A stretch of 64,000 nucleotides of DNA from Alphaproteobacteria bacterium (GTDB lineage: Bacteria; Pseudomonadota; Alphaproteobacteria; Sphingomonadales; Kordiimonadaceae): positions 16,249 through 80,248 of the forward strand of contig SBGU01000060.1 of the NCBI GenBank assembly GCA_006226495.1. Direction: 5' to 3'. The notes below the pieces were generated by a model. It did not search any database, was not told the DNA's origin, and was given only the letters and a program-made list of their open reading frames with translations. The position numbers were made by a program, and so were the translations under genes. This document shows, in pieces, positions 52,717 to 61,756 of the stretch. Positions within the stretch are counted from its first letter, which is position 1, and every line of letters starts with the position of its first letter.

Positions 52717-54738
52717 CTAGAGTTCCGGCACGTCGGGATAGGCTTCCAGCACAGGGCCGAGAATGTCTTTCATCGGCCCGAGCCAGGGTTCGAAATGACG
52801 CCAGTGTTCCACTGCGTCCTTGAAAATGGGTTTGCGCACCTGCTCGGAACTCGCCGTCCTGACCGCACGCTGGTTTTCATAGTATCTGAGCACACCGTCC
52901 TCGAACGGCAGGCCGCAATAGTCGAGCAGCCGGCGGATTTCCGTCTCGGTATCCGCGACCATGTTTTCATAGATCACCCGATGCACCCGGCCCGGCAGAA
53001 CCGTATCGAAATGCGCCATCAGGGCGACATAGTCGCGGTAATAACGGGCGACATCTTCCTGCGAATAGGTGAAATTCTGGCCGCGCGCAAAATGCTGCTT
53101 GAAGGCCGAGAAACAGCACCCCAGCGGATGCCGCCGCGCGTCGATGATCTTCGCATTCGGCAGGATCAGGTGAATGAAACCGGTATGGGCAAAATTGTTG
53201 GGCATCTTGTCGATAAAATAAGGGCGGCCCAGCTTGCGTTGCACCTGTGTGCGTTCGATATATTCATCGCCCAGCGTCTTCAGGTCATCCGCTGTCAGGT
53301 CCGCCAGCGCATCCGGGTATTCAGAGGTATCCGCGCGCTTTTTCTTGCCGCCAAGGCGCTTGGCCATGGCAATGATGTCCGGCAGTTCCATTGTGCCTTC
53401 AACCTGGGAATGGCTGGCCAGGATCTGCTCGATCAGGGTCGAACCCGCGCGCGGCAGGCCGACAATGAAGATGGGATCGGGCGCCGGCGAGCCCATGCCT
53501 TCACGCGCCGTGAAAAAGCCCTTGTCGAACAGGCTTTTCGACCGCGCGACATGGGCACTGTTATCGTCGGCATCATAGGCCAGGCTTTCGCGCCTCAGCG
53601 CATTGCCCTTTTCATAATGATGGAAAGCGCGTTCGTACCGGTCCGCATCCTCGCAGGCCTTGCCGAGCGCAAAATGCAGGTGGAAGCGGTCGTCTGCCTC
53701 GATATCGTCGCGGCCAAGCTGGCTTTCCATCGCGGTGATCTGGTCCTCCCTGAAGCGGAAAGTCTTCAGGTTCGCGAGGCTCCAGTAGGCTTCACCAAGC
53801 GACGGCTGCAGCCCGATCGATTTTTCATAGGCCGCGATACTGTCGTCCTGGCGCCCCACGGTCTTGAGCGCATGGCCATAGCTCATCCAGGCTTTTGCCT
53901 GCCCCGGGAAGCGGTTCAGTACATCGCCATAAATGTCGATCGCGGCATCATAGTCGCCGATGCGCACCAGCGCCGCCGCCTTCATGATGCGGAAACCCGG
54001 ATTGTCCGGTTCGTCCTTCAGCAGCATATCCAGTTGTTCAAGCGCGGCTTCGGCCCGGTTCAGGCGCACGAGCACCGTGGCATAATTGTGCCGCGCGGCA
54101 TGGAAGCTGGGCGCCAATTCAAGGCAGCGCGACAAAAGGTTTGCGGCATCCTCGTAGCGCCCGAGCCGGCTGCCGGTTTCCGCCAGCATGCGAATGGCTG
54201 CCACATCCATGGGATTGCGTTTCAGGAAATCGCGCAGCAGCCGTTCGGCAACGGCCAGTTTATTCTCACACAGTGCGGAAGCCGCCTCCAGAAGCTCGGG
54301 GTCCTTGACCGAAGCATGGATATGCCGGGCATAGGCCTCGTCCGCGGCAACCGTGTCGCCGATCAGCACCAGTTCGTCAGCAAGCGCGCGCCAGGCACCC
54401 GTGAGGTTCGGGTTCAGCGCCAGCGCGCGCCGAAGCGCATCGACCGCCTGCTGGCCCCGGCCCAACGCCCCTTCGGCCAGGCCACGCTCCAGAAAGGCCG
54501 CTGCATAACGCGGCTGGCTTTCGGTCAGCGGGCGCAGGAATGTGAGCGCCTCGTCAAACCGGGCCTGCCGGCGCATGGCCGCGGCACACAGGAGTTCCGC
54601 CTCGGGGTGGCCCGGCACGACGCGCAGGATTTCGCGGGCCTGTTCTTCTGCAAGTTTGGGGTTGGCCTCAAGCAAGCGCGCCGTGTGTGCAAAGGCCGTT
54701 CTGAGCGATCCGTACTGGTCCTGTGCGGTGCTGACCAA
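52717..54738 (-). CDS. TPR-repeat protein with C-terminal sulfotransferase domain
   Basis: The 673-residue protein has about ten tetratricopeptide units in its first ~400 residues (for example AKAWMSYGHALKTVGRQDDS) and a sulfotransferase domain at the C-terminus. The PAPS 5'-phosphosulfate motif is FIVGLPRAGSTLIEQILASH, and a second conserved part is IDARRHPLGCCFSAFKQHFA. It is probably cytoplasmic, as no signal peptide is present. The only usable start in the open frame before the first repeats is TTG at 54738 (GGAA upstream). Such genes are frequent neighbours of TonB receptors in alphaproteobacteria; the sulfated substrate is unknown. Confidence 0.88.
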   Translation of the reverse strand: MVSTAQDQYGSLRTAFAHTARLLEANPKLAEEQAREILRVVPGHPEAELLCAAAMRRQARFDEALTFLRPLTESQPRYAAAFLERGLAEGALGRGQQAVDALRRALALNPNLTGAWRALADELVLIGDTVAADEAYARHIHASVKDPELLEAASALCENKLAVAERLLRDFLKRNPMDVAAIRMLAETGSRLGRYEDAANLLSRCLELAPSFHAARHNYATVLVRLNRAEAALEQLDMLLKDEPDNPGFRIMKAAALVRIGDYDAAIDIYGDVLNRFPGQAKAWMSYGHALKTVGRQDDSIAAYEKSIGLQPSLGEAYWSLANLKTFRFREDQITAMESQLGRDDIEADDRFHLHFALGKACEDADRYERAFHHYEKGNALRRESLAYDADDNSAHVARSKSLFDKGFFTAREGMGSPAPDPIFIVGLPRAGSTLIEQILASHSQVEGTMELPDIIAMAKRLGGKKKRADTSEYPDALADLTADDLKTLGDEYIERTQVQRKLGRPYFIDKMPNNFAHTGFIHLILPNAKIIDARRHPLGCCFSAFKQHFARGQNFTYSQEDVARYYRDYVALMAHFDTVLPGRVHRVIYENMVADTETEIRRLLDYCGLPFEDGVLRYYENQRAVRTASSEQVRKPIFKDAVEHWRHFEPWLGPMKDILGPVLEAYPDVPEL

Positions 54739-55029
54739 AATGTCGTTCCGATCTGTCTTAAGCGCTTCCCGGTACTGGATTTTTTAAATCTACTCCAGCT
54801 TGCCGGCCCCGTTGAAATCAAGCTTAACAACCTGCTCGAAGCATTGTCGAGAAATTGTAACAAAGGGGCGGATAGCGAACAAACCCCACTTTGGGTGTAT
54901 ACCCAAGGCCGGCCAGCGATATATATAGGCGCTGTGATTTTCCGGGCACAGTAAAGGTGGGCCAGCCTTGGCGGCACGATATTTTTCGCCTAAGGTCCTG
55001 AAGGTCCAGTCAACAGGGTAAATTTCGGT
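54739..55029. other. Divergent spacer with a TTGGGT palindrome
   Basis: This 291-bp region is AT-richer than its surroundings. TTGGGT-GTAT-ACCCAA (54891-54906) is a perfect 6-bp inverted repeat followed by the AT-rich CGATATATATAGGC, so it may be an operator by a promoter of the DUF502 gene. I see no small gene. Confidence 0.35.
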
Positions 55030-55737
55030 ATGCAATCACACCATTCGTTTGTGCATTATGCGCGGCGCAACATCCTCGTGGGTATCTTCACCCTGGTGCC
55101 TATCTGGCTCACCCTGCTGCTGCTTGGCGTGGTGCTGGAGTTCATTCGCGACCTGGCCTGGCCCTTGTTGCACTGGATGACACGCGGCATCTCGCCGAGC
55201 GCCGGCCTTGTGTATGATATTGTCACCCACCCGTGGCTGCAGACATCGCTCGCGCTTTTGCTGATGCTGGGACTTCTGTATTTTGTCGGCTGGTTTGCGT
55301 CACGCTGGGCTGGCAAGAAGTTCCTGATCCTTCTGGACCTGGTTATCGACCGTATCCCGATCGCCAAGACCATCTACAAGACCATCAAGCGCCTGACCGA
55401 GGTGATGCAGAAGAACCCGTCGGATTTCGAGCGTGTGGTGCTGATCGAATTCCCGTCGCCGGACATGAAAACCGTCGGCCTTGTGACCCAGACCTTCAAG
55501 GACAGTGTTACCGGCAAGGAACTGGCCGCGGTGTATGTGCCGACCACGCCGAACCCCACGTCGGGCTACCTTGAGATCGTGCCGGTCGAAAAACTGGTCG
55601 CCACAAACTGGAAACTGGATGAAGCCATGTCCTTCATCATTTCGGGTGGTGCCGATGTGCCCAAACGCTTCGTGTGGGACAACAGGCCGGTCAATGTGGC
55701 GACAGCCGACACAGCGCCCGACGGCAAAACCGGCTAG
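55030..55737 (+). CDS. DUF502-family membrane protein
   Basis: The 235-residue protein is of the DUF502 family (PF04367): an N-terminal membrane helix (NILVGIFTLVPIWLTLLLLG), a second (LQTSLALLLMLGLLYFVGWF) and a conserved soluble part, IPIAKTIYKTIKRLTEVM, VVLIEFPSPDMKTVGLVT and VYVPTTPNPTSGYLEIVP. The function is unknown. AGGGT precedes the ATG. The acidic C-terminus is variable. A strong bidirectional terminator follows. Confidence 0.93.
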   Translation: MQSHHSFVHYARRNILVGIFTLVPIWLTLLLLGVVLEFIRDLAWPLLHWMTRGISPSAGLVYDIVTHPWLQTSLALLLMLGLLYFVGWFASRWAGKKFLILLDLVIDRIPIAKTIYKTIKRLTEVMQKNPSDFERVVLIEFPSPDMKTVGLVTQTFKDSVTGKELAAVYVPTTPNPTSGYLEIVPVEKLVATNWKLDEAMSFIISGGADVPKRFVWDNRPVNVATADTAPDGKTG

Positions 55738-55750
55738 AACCAGATAAATC

Positions 55751-55783
55751 AAAACCCCGGGGCCGAAACCCCGGGGTTTTTCG
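55751..55783. terminator. Bidirectional terminator
   Basis: AAAACCCCGGGG and CCCCGGGGTTTT arms form a 12-bp stem with the loop CCGAAA, flanked by A and T runs. It serves the DUF502 gene on the plus strand and the RND pump operon on the minus strand. Confidence 0.85.
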
Positions 55784-55803
55784 TTCCGCGATCCTGTGTG
55801 CGG

Positions 55804-58800
55804 TCAGGCCGCCACTTCGGCTTTTTTCTTCCGGGTTTCCAGCTTGCGCAACAGCACATAGAAGACCGGGGTGAAAAACAGACCGAAGAAGGTTACGCCC
55901 AGCATGCCGGCGAACACGGCAATACCCATCACGTTCCGCATTTCGGCACCGGCACCGGTGGACAGCACCAGCGGCACCACACCCATGATGAAGGCAAACG
56001 ATGTCATCAGGATCGGGCGCAGCCTCAGGCGCGCGGCCTCGATGGCGGCTTCGGTGATCGACCGGCCATGGGTTTCCAGTTCGCGCGCGAATTCCACAAT
56101 CAGGATGGCGTTCTTGCACGCGAGGCCGGCCAAGACGAACAGGCTGATCTGGGTGAAGATGTTATTGTCACCGCCGGTCAGCCACACGCCGACAATGGCC
56201 GACATCACGCTCATGGGCACGATCAGGATCACCGCCAGCGGCAGGGTCAGGCTTTCATACTGGGCCGCAAGCACGAGGAACACCAGAAGCACACACAGCG
56301 GGAATACGAAGATCGCGGTGTTGCCAGCCAGTATCTGCTGGTAGGTCAGTTCGGTCCATTCGTAGCTCATGCCCTTGGGCAGGGTCTCGTCCAGGATTTT
56401 GCTGATGGCGGCCTGCGCCTGCCCGCTTGAATAACCGGGTGCAGCGTTGCCGTTCAGGTCAGCCGCCAGGAAACCGTTATAGCGCTGGGCGCTTTCCGGC
56501 CCATAGCTTTCGTTCAGTTTCATCACGGCCCCGAGCGGGATCATGTCTCCGGCATTGTTGCGCACCTTAAGCTGCAACACCTGTTGCGGCACGGACCGGT
56601 ACTGTTTGTCGGCCTGTGCAATCACCTGGTAGGTGCGGCCGAAATTGTTGAAATCATTGACATAAAGCGAACCCAGATAAACCTGCATGGTCGTGAACAC
56701 GTCATTGATATTCAGGCCCAGTTGTTTCGCACGCTCGCGGTCAAGGTCGGCATAAAGCTGCGGTACGTTGATCTTGTAGCTCGAGAAAACACCGGTCAGT
56801 TCCGGGGCGGCCCAGGCTTTCTGCAGCACCTGGAACAGGGCACCGTTCAGGGCTTCATACCCTTGGGCGGTACGGTCTTCGATCTGCAGCTTGAAACCGC
56901 CGATGGTGCCAAGGCCCTGTACGGGCGGCGGGGGGAAGATGGCGATAAAGGCTTCTTCAATGCCCTCGAATTTCTGGTTGAGCGTGCCCGCGATGGCACC
57001 GCCCGAGAGGGACGGATCGTTGCGTTTGTCGAAGTCGTCCAGACCCACGAATACGATACCGGCGCTTGAGCTGTTGGTGAAACCGTTGATCGACAGGCCC
57101 GGGAATTCGATGGCGTCTCTCACACCAGGTTGCTTGAGGGCGATTTCGGCCATCTCGCGGATCACGGCTTCCGTGCGCTCAAGGGTGGCACCGTCCGGCA
57201 ATTGGGCGAAGCCCACCAGATACTGCTTGTCCTGCACCGGCACAAAACCCTGCGGCACCTCCTGGAAGCCTTCGTAGGTCAAGCCCAGAAGGGCAGCATA
57301 CAGCACCACAGCAATGGATTTGCGGCCGAGGATTTTGGAAACACCACCCGAGTAGGCATCCGAGCTTTTGTGGAAGAAGTTGTTGAAGCGGCGGAAGAAC
57401 CATCCAAAAAGCACATCCATACCGCGGGTCAGACGGTCCTTCGGTGCACCATGCCCCTTCAGCAGCAGCGCGGACAGGGCCGGGCTCAGGGTCAGGGAGT
57501 TGAAGGCCGAAATGACAGTCGAAATGGCGATGGTCAGCGCGAACTGCTTGTAGAACTGGCCGGTAAGCCCGCTGATGAAGGCAATCGGCACAAACACCGC
57601 CACCAGGGTCAGCGAGATCGCGATGATCGGGCCGCTGACCTCGCGCATGGCCTGGTAGGTCGCTTCTTTGGGGCTCATGCCCTGTTCGATGTAACGCTCG
57701 ACGTTTTCGACCACCACGATGGCATCATCCACCACGATGCCGATCGCCAGTACCAGGCCAAACAGAGAGAGTGCGTTGATCGAAAATCCGAAGACATGCA
57801 TCAACGCGAAGGTACCGACGATCGACACCGGCACGGCCAGCATCGGAATGATCGACGCGCGCCATGTCTGGAGGAAAACAATCACCACGATCACAACAAG
57901 GGCGACGGCTTCGAGCAGGGTTTTCACCACCGCCTTGATGGAGCCGCGCACAAACACGGTCGGGTCATAGACGATGCTGTAATCAAGGCCTTCGGGGAAA
58001 TTCTGCTTCAGTTCCTCCATGGTGGCGCGCACCGTGTCGGAAATCTCGATCGCGTTGGCACCCGGCGCCTGGAAGATCGGCAACGCGACGGCAGGCTCGT
58101 TGTTCAGAAGCGACCGCAGGGCATACTGCGACGCCCCAAGCTCGATCCGGGCCACGTCCTTCAGGTAGGTGATCTGGCCTTCCTGGCCGGTGCGGATGAT
58201 GATATCGCCAAATTCTTCCGGGGTTTCCAGACGACCCTTGGCATTGACCGGCAGTTGCAGCTCGATACCGTCGTCATAGGGCGCACCGCCAACGACACCG
58301 GCGGCGACCTGGATATTCTGCTCGCGCACCGCGGCAATCACTTCGCTGGCCGAAAGCCCGCGTTCCGCGATCTTTTCCGGGTCCAGCCACAGGCGCATGG
58401 CATAGTCGCCGGCACCGAAGATTCGCACCTGACCAACACCCTGGATACGGGCGAGGCGGTCCTTGACATTGAGGAGGGCATAGTTCCTCAGATACAGCAT
58501 GTCATACCGTTCGGTCGGCGAGCGCAGGTGCACCACCATCGTCAGGTCCGGCGAGCTTTTGACCGTGGTCACACCGAGCTGGCGCGTCACTTCCGGCAGG
58601 CGCGGCGTGGCCTGGGCCACCCGGTTCTGCACCATCTGCTGCGCGAGGTCGGGGTCCGTGCCGATGCGGAAGGTGACCGTCAGGGTCATCATGCCGTCGG
58701 ACGTGGCCTGCGAGAACATATAGAGCATGTTCTCGACCCCGTTGATCTGTTCCTCCAAGGGGGTCGCCACGGTTTCGGCAATCACCTTGGGGTTGGCCCC

Positions 58801-58956
58801 CGGGAACTGGGCGTTCACCACAATCGACGGCGGCACCACTTCGGGATATTCGGAAATCGGCAGCCTGAACATGGCGATCAGGCCGGCCAGGAAAATGACC
58901 ACCGACAGCACGCTGGCGAAAATCGGGCGGTCAATGAAGAACTTGGAGATATTCAT
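55804..58956 (-). CDS. HAE1-family multidrug efflux RND permease (AcrB/MexB type)
   Basis: At 1050 residues this is a full hydrophobe/amphiphile RND pump. The start ISKFFIDRPIFASVLSVVIFLAG is diagnostic, as are GVENMLYMFSQATSDG, the proton-relay Asp residues in VLAIGIVVDDAIVVVENVER, and TGQFYKQFALTIAISTVISAFNSLTL. The C-terminal repeat half ends in KLETRKKKAEVAA. It would export drugs or bile-salt-like compounds through an unlinked TolC. GGGGAA precedes the ATG at 58956. The adaptor gene lies 126 bp upstream. Confidence 0.95.
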   Translation of the reverse strand: MNISKFFIDRPIFASVLSVVIFLAGLIAMFRLPISEYPEVVPPSIVVNAQFPGANPKVIAETVATPLEEQINGVENMLYMFSQATSDGMMTLTVTFRIGTDPDLAQQMVQNRVAQATPRLPEVTRQLGVTTVKSSPDLTMVVHLRSPTERYDMLYLRNYALLNVKDRLARIQGVGQVRIFGAGDYAMRLWLDPEKIAERGLSASEVIAAVREQNIQVAAGVVGGAPYDDGIELQLPVNAKGRLETPEEFGDIIIRTGQEGQITYLKDVARIELGASQYALRSLLNNEPAVALPIFQAPGANAIEISDTVRATMEELKQNFPEGLDYSIVYDPTVFVRGSIKAVVKTLLEAVALVVIVVIVFLQTWRASIIPMLAVPVSIVGTFALMHVFGFSINALSLFGLVLAIGIVVDDAIVVVENVERYIEQGMSPKEATYQAMREVSGPIIAISLTLVAVFVPIAFISGLTGQFYKQFALTIAISTVISAFNSLTLSPALSALLLKGHGAPKDRLTRGMDVLFGWFFRRFNNFFHKSSDAYSGGVSKILGRKSIAVVLYAALLGLTYEGFQEVPQGFVPVQDKQYLVGFAQLPDGATLERTEAVIREMAEIALKQPGVRDAIEFPGLSINGFTNSSSAGIVFVGLDDFDKRNDPSLSGGAIAGTLNQKFEGIEEAFIAIFPPPPVQGLGTIGGFKLQIEDRTAQGYEALNGALFQVLQKAWAAPELTGVFSSYKINVPQLYADLDRERAKQLGLNINDVFTTMQVYLGSLYVNDFNNFGRTYQVIAQADKQYRSVPQQVLQLKVRNNAGDMIPLGAVMKLNESYGPESAQRYNGFLAADLNGNAAPGYSSGQAQAAISKILDETLPKGMSYEWTELTYQQILAGNTAIFVFPLCVLLVFLVLAAQYESLTLPLAVILIVPMSVMSAIVGVWLTGGDNNIFTQISLFVLAGLACKNAILIVEFARELETHGRSITEAAIEAARLRLRPILMTSFAFIMGVVPLVLSTGAGAEMRNVMGIAVFAGMLGVTFFGLFFTPVFYVLLRKLETRKKKAEVAA

Positions 58957-59082
58957 GCTTTTTCCCCTGAACAGCCGCAAGGCACCGCAACAGCACCGAT
59001 CCTAGTCGGGCCGGGCTGCGGCGGCTATTATACGACATGGTTACGGCCGCCTGCCGAAGCGGGCGACCGGAAACCGTGGGTT

Positions 59083-60258
59083 TTAACGGGACTGAAAACT
59101 GTCGGTGGTTTCGCTCTCGAGCGCAGTCACCTGGATGTTGGGGCGCACGCGCTGCAGGCCGTTCACGATGACCCGGTCACCGGCTTCAAGGCCGGCGAGG
59201 ACCACGCGGCCACCCTTAACGCTTTGACCCAGCTTGACTTCCCGGTACTGAACGACACCATCCTCGGCAACAGTATAGACGAATTTCTTGTCCTGGTCCG
59301 TGCCAACCGCACGGTCGGACACGATCAGCAACTGCTGTTTGGACGGCGAACCCAGGCGGATGTCGGCAAACATGCCGGGGGTCAGCGCACCATCGGTGTT
59401 TTCCAGAAGCGCGCGGGCCCGGATGGTGCCGGAACGCAGGTCCAGCTTGTTGTCGAAGGAATAGAGCTGGCCATTATAGACCACACCGTCGTCCCCCGCG
59501 AGGGTCAGCTCGACCGGCATGGCGCCGCCGGTGGCCGCCTGGCGCCTGGCCGCGACATAGGTGCGTTCGTCGACATCAAACTCGGCATACAGCTTGTCGT
59601 TCGACACCAGGGTGGTCAGGACAGGCGCCGACGCACCGGCTTCGATGACGTTGCCGACCGTGATTTCAGGACGGCTGACGATGCCGGAAACCGGGGCCTT
59701 CACATAGGCATAATCCAGGTTCAGCTTGGCATAGCGAAGCGCGGCCTTTGCCGACTGCACGGTGGCAACCGCCACGTCATAGGCATTCTGGCGCTGGTCA
59801 TAAACGCTTTTGGAAACAAAGTCTTGCTTCAGAAGCTCACCCGCACGGGCCAGCTCCGCCTTGGTCAGTTCAACCTGGCTTTCCGCCGACACAAGCGCGG
59901 CTTCGGCACGGGCAACCTCGGCCTCGAACGGGCGCGGGTCAATGACGAACAACAGGTCGCCCTTGTTGACATGGTCGCCGTCCTGGAAGGCCACACGCTG
60001 GATGGTCCCACCCACCCGCGGGCGGATTTCAACATAGTCCACCGCGGTCAGACGGCCGGAAAATTTGTTCCATTGGCGCATGGTCTGGGGGGTCACGGTG
60101 ACGACCTCGACCGCCGGAGCCGACGGGGCGGCTTCAGTGGTCGGTTCCGTCTGGGCGTTGGCATCATTATAGTGCCAGGACGCAGTGCCGCCGATAATTG
60201 CGAGTGCAATCAATGAGATAGCGGTCGTGCGCTTAAGATTTCCTCGTGTCGTGCTCAT
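59083..60258 (-). CDS. RND efflux periplasmic adaptor (AcrA/MexA type)
   Basis: This 391-residue protein has an N-terminal hydrophobic segment (AISLIALAIIGGTASW) without a lipobox Cys, so it is membrane-anchored or exported rather than a lipoprotein. The HlyD-family core shows VEIRPRVGGTIQRVAFQDGD and AYVKAPVSGIVSRPEI as lipoyl halves, a helical hairpin between them, and the C-terminal QSVKGGRVVLAGLEAGDRVI. CAGGTGAT precedes the ATG. Transcription starts at a promoter with two TetR-type operators. Confidence 0.93.
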   Translation of the reverse strand: MSTTRGNLKRTTAISLIALAIIGGTASWHYNDANAQTEPTTEAAPSAPAVEVVTVTPQTMRQWNKFSGRLTAVDYVEIRPRVGGTIQRVAFQDGDHVNKGDLLFVIDPRPFEAEVARAEAALVSAESQVELTKAELARAGELLKQDFVSKSVYDQRQNAYDVAVATVQSAKAALRYAKLNLDYAYVKAPVSGIVSRPEITVGNVIEAGASAPVLTTLVSNDKLYAEFDVDERTYVAARRQAATGGAMPVELTLAGDDGVVYNGQLYSFDNKLDLRSGTIRARALLENTDGALTPGMFADIRLGSPSKQQLLIVSDRAVGTDQDKKFVYTVAEDGVVQYREVKLGQSVKGGRVVLAGLEAGDRVIVNGLQRVRPNIQVTALESETTDSFQSR

Positions 60259-60280
60259 TGGATCACCTGTTATCTTGTTG

Positions 60281-60336
60281 ACAGACCGGTCGGTCTGTTA
60301 TGCAGCACAGATACATACCGATCGGTATGTTTTCAA
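60281..60336 (-). promoter_or_regulatory. RND operon promoter with two TetR-type operators
   Basis: TTGAAA (60336-60331) and TATCTG (60313-60308) are 17 bp apart and the spacer is occupied by the perfect palindrome ACATACCGATCGGTATGT (60313-60330). A second near-palindrome, ACAGACCGGTCGGTCTGT (60281-60298), lies just after the start point; its centre is 32 bp from the first, three helical turns. Confidence 0.75.
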
Positions 60337-60444
60337 GGGGCAGGCCCTCAAAAAAATACAAATATGGTCCGAAAAGGCTGCGGTGTGCAGTTTAGCCACA
60401 CCTGAGTGACGCTGAGGCACGCGCATTTTCGACAGGTGCCCCGC

Positions 60445-60477
60445 AAAAAATGCAGGGCCGGCACAAGGCTGCCGGCC
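60445..60477 (-). terminator. Terminator of the tetR gene
   Basis: On the minus strand, GGCCGGCA pairs with TGCCGGCC around a 6-nt loop, followed by CTGCATTTTTT. It lies about 100 bp after the tetR stop. Confidence 0.75.
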
Positions 60478-60576
60478 AGGGGATTTTCGGCTTTCTGGAG
60501 GGGAGCCCGCGGGGCGGCGCCCCACAGGCCAGAGAAGACAGTCAGCGTCGGGCGGAAACCCGAGGCAGCCGAGCCA

Positions 60577-61284
60577 TCAGGCGGCGGCCGCGTCCTTGCC
60601 CGGCACGCTGCCAGCCGGGGCCTTGGCGGCCAGGGTCTTGAGTTCAGGCGCATCAGCCGCCGCGACCCGGTATTCGGGCTTGAGGTCGACAATACGGTAC
60701 AGGCCGGCCCGCATATCGCGCCGCACCACATCCAGGTCGTAATAGACCCGGCCATAGAGAAGAAGCCCCTGGATATATTGCACCAGAAGGCGCGACACCT
60801 GTTCGGGTTCGCAGTCGCCATTCAGGTAACCGCCGCCCTTCAGGCCGCGGATCAGGGCGGCATGGTAGCGGGCTGCATGGTCCGAAACCACACGGCCGGC
60901 CTCGCGCACCAGTTCTTCGCCCGAACCCACCTGCGCGCCTGCCGTAAAGAAGGGGCAGCCGCACACCGGGTTCTGGTCGCCCTGGTCGCGTTCCTGCCAG
61001 TCGATGATATGAGCAATCATATTCTCGAGCTGTTCAAGCGGCGTGAATTCGGGGCTGTACAGATGGTCCATCTCGGCCTTTTTCTGCTCCCAATGGTGCA
61101 TCGACGCCTCGAAGAACAGTTCGGCCTTGCTGTCGAAATGATGGTAGAAGCCACCCTTGGTGACCCCCGCCGCCTGGCAGATTTCATTGACCCCCACATT
61201 GGGGTAACTGCTTTTCCAGATCAGGTCGATCGCGGTTTCGAGCAGCATCTCGCGCGTATTGCGCTGGCTTGACGGGCGTGCCAT
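60577..61284 (-). CDS. TetR-family repressor of the RND pump
   Basis: The 235-residue protein has the TetR N-terminal helix-turn-helix (RNTREMLLETAIDLIWKSSY, then NEICQAAGVTKGGFYHHFDSKAELF) and a variable C-terminal ligand domain with CGCPFF, as in the TetR_C subgroup near AcuR/NemR-like proteins. AAGAGGT precedes the ATG at 61284; the open frame upstream is intergenic hairpin DNA. It lies next to the adaptor gene, and both promoters carry the same ACATACCG-type operator, which supports repression of the pump and of itself. Confidence 0.92.
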   Translation of the reverse strand: MARPSSQRNTREMLLETAIDLIWKSSYPNVGVNEICQAAGVTKGGFYHHFDSKAELFFEASMHHWEQKKAEMDHLYSPEFTPLEQLENMIAHIIDWQERDQGDQNPVCGCPFFTAGAQVGSGEELVREAGRVVSDHAARYHAALIRGLKGGGYLNGDCEPEQVSRLLVQYIQGLLLYGRVYYDLDVVRRDMRAGLYRIVDLKPEYRVAAADAPELKTLAAKAPAGSVPGKDAAAA

Positions 61285-61340
61285 GGCAGACCTCTTGTTA
61301 TTGGACCTTTCGGGTGCAGGCACCCATACCTTGTGGTTAT

Positions 61341-61368
61341 TATATACATACCGACTGGTATCTTTCAA
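61341..61368 (-). promoter_or_regulatory. tetR promoter with autoregulatory operator
   Basis: TTGAAA (61368-61363) and TATATA (61346-61341) are 16 bp apart. The spacer and -10 edge hold AGATACCAGTCGGTATGT, an imperfect copy of the operator in the RND promoter, in the same position. Confidence 0.65.
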
Positions 61369-61444
61369 GGTCGACCCGGCCCCGCTATGCTTCCATTCGC
61401 CGCAAAAAGCCGGTCTGTTCCGGTATTTTTGGCACCGGGTCCCG

Positions 61445-61492
61445 TTTTGTTGCATCTGCAACAGTATGCTTGTGCAAGCATTGCGGGAACAA
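61445..61492. repeat. Palindrome-hairpin cassette, copy 1
   Basis: TTTTGTTGCATCTGCAACAG (61445-61464) contains the inverted repeat TGTTGCA-TC-TGCAACA. It is followed by ATGCTTG-TG-CAAGCAT (61466-61481), a perfect 7-bp hairpin, and then GGGAACAA (61485-61492). Confidence 0.7.
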
Positions 61493-61531
61493 GGACTTGG
61501 CCTGTGGCCGGCTGTCGCCTTCGGGGCGCGA

Positions 61532-61573
61532 TTTTGTTGCATCTGCAACAGCCCCGTGCGGGCACGGGAACAA
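61532..61573. repeat. Palindrome-hairpin cassette, copy 2
   Basis: The same 20-mer recurs exactly at 61532-61551. The second hairpin here is CCCGTGC-GG-GCACGGG (61553-61568): its arms differ from copy 1 but again pair over 7 bp with a 2-nt loop. GGGAACAA follows at 61566-61573. Confidence 0.7.
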
Positions 61574-61589
61574 ATGCAACCGAATTGCC

Positions 61590-61617
61590 TTGACTATGGC
61601 GCCTGGGGGCTTTAAAT
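61590..61617 (+). promoter_or_regulatory. Predicted promoter of the small tail-anchored protein gene
   Basis: TTGACT (61590-61595) and TTAAAT (61612-61617) are 16 bp apart, immediately downstream of the second hairpin cassette. A leader of about 130 nt would follow. Confidence 0.5.
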
Positions 61618-61756
61618 GCCGCGACCCCGCCCCATATGAGAGGCAGGCATAAAAACAACACCAGACGACAGCAAATGCCACGCCGGGACCGGACGCCAAA
61701 AAAAGAAGCGCCGGCCATGGCAATGCCCCAAGGGGCATGTGACGAGAGGATAGACA

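Larger units (their letters stand above)
60259..60576. other. Spacer between RND adaptor and tetR
   Basis: It contains the adaptor promoter with its two operators (60281-60336) and the tetR terminator (60445-60477). I see no coding sequence in the rest. Confidence 0.6.
61285..61756. other. Non-coding spacer with duplicated hairpin cassette
   Basis: This 472-bp stretch has the tetR promoter at its left end, two copies of a palindrome-hairpin cassette (61445-61492 and 61532-61573), then a forward promoter (61590-61617) and a leader for the small gene at 61757. The open frames across it are low-complexity and have no family features. Confidence 0.6.

Noticed and set aside
57130..60216. 1028-residue plus-strand open frame opposite the RND genes
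   Set aside because: It is antisense to two clear RND genes, with His/Gln/Arg-rich composition and no family features; it arises from GC-rich codon bias on the opposite strand.
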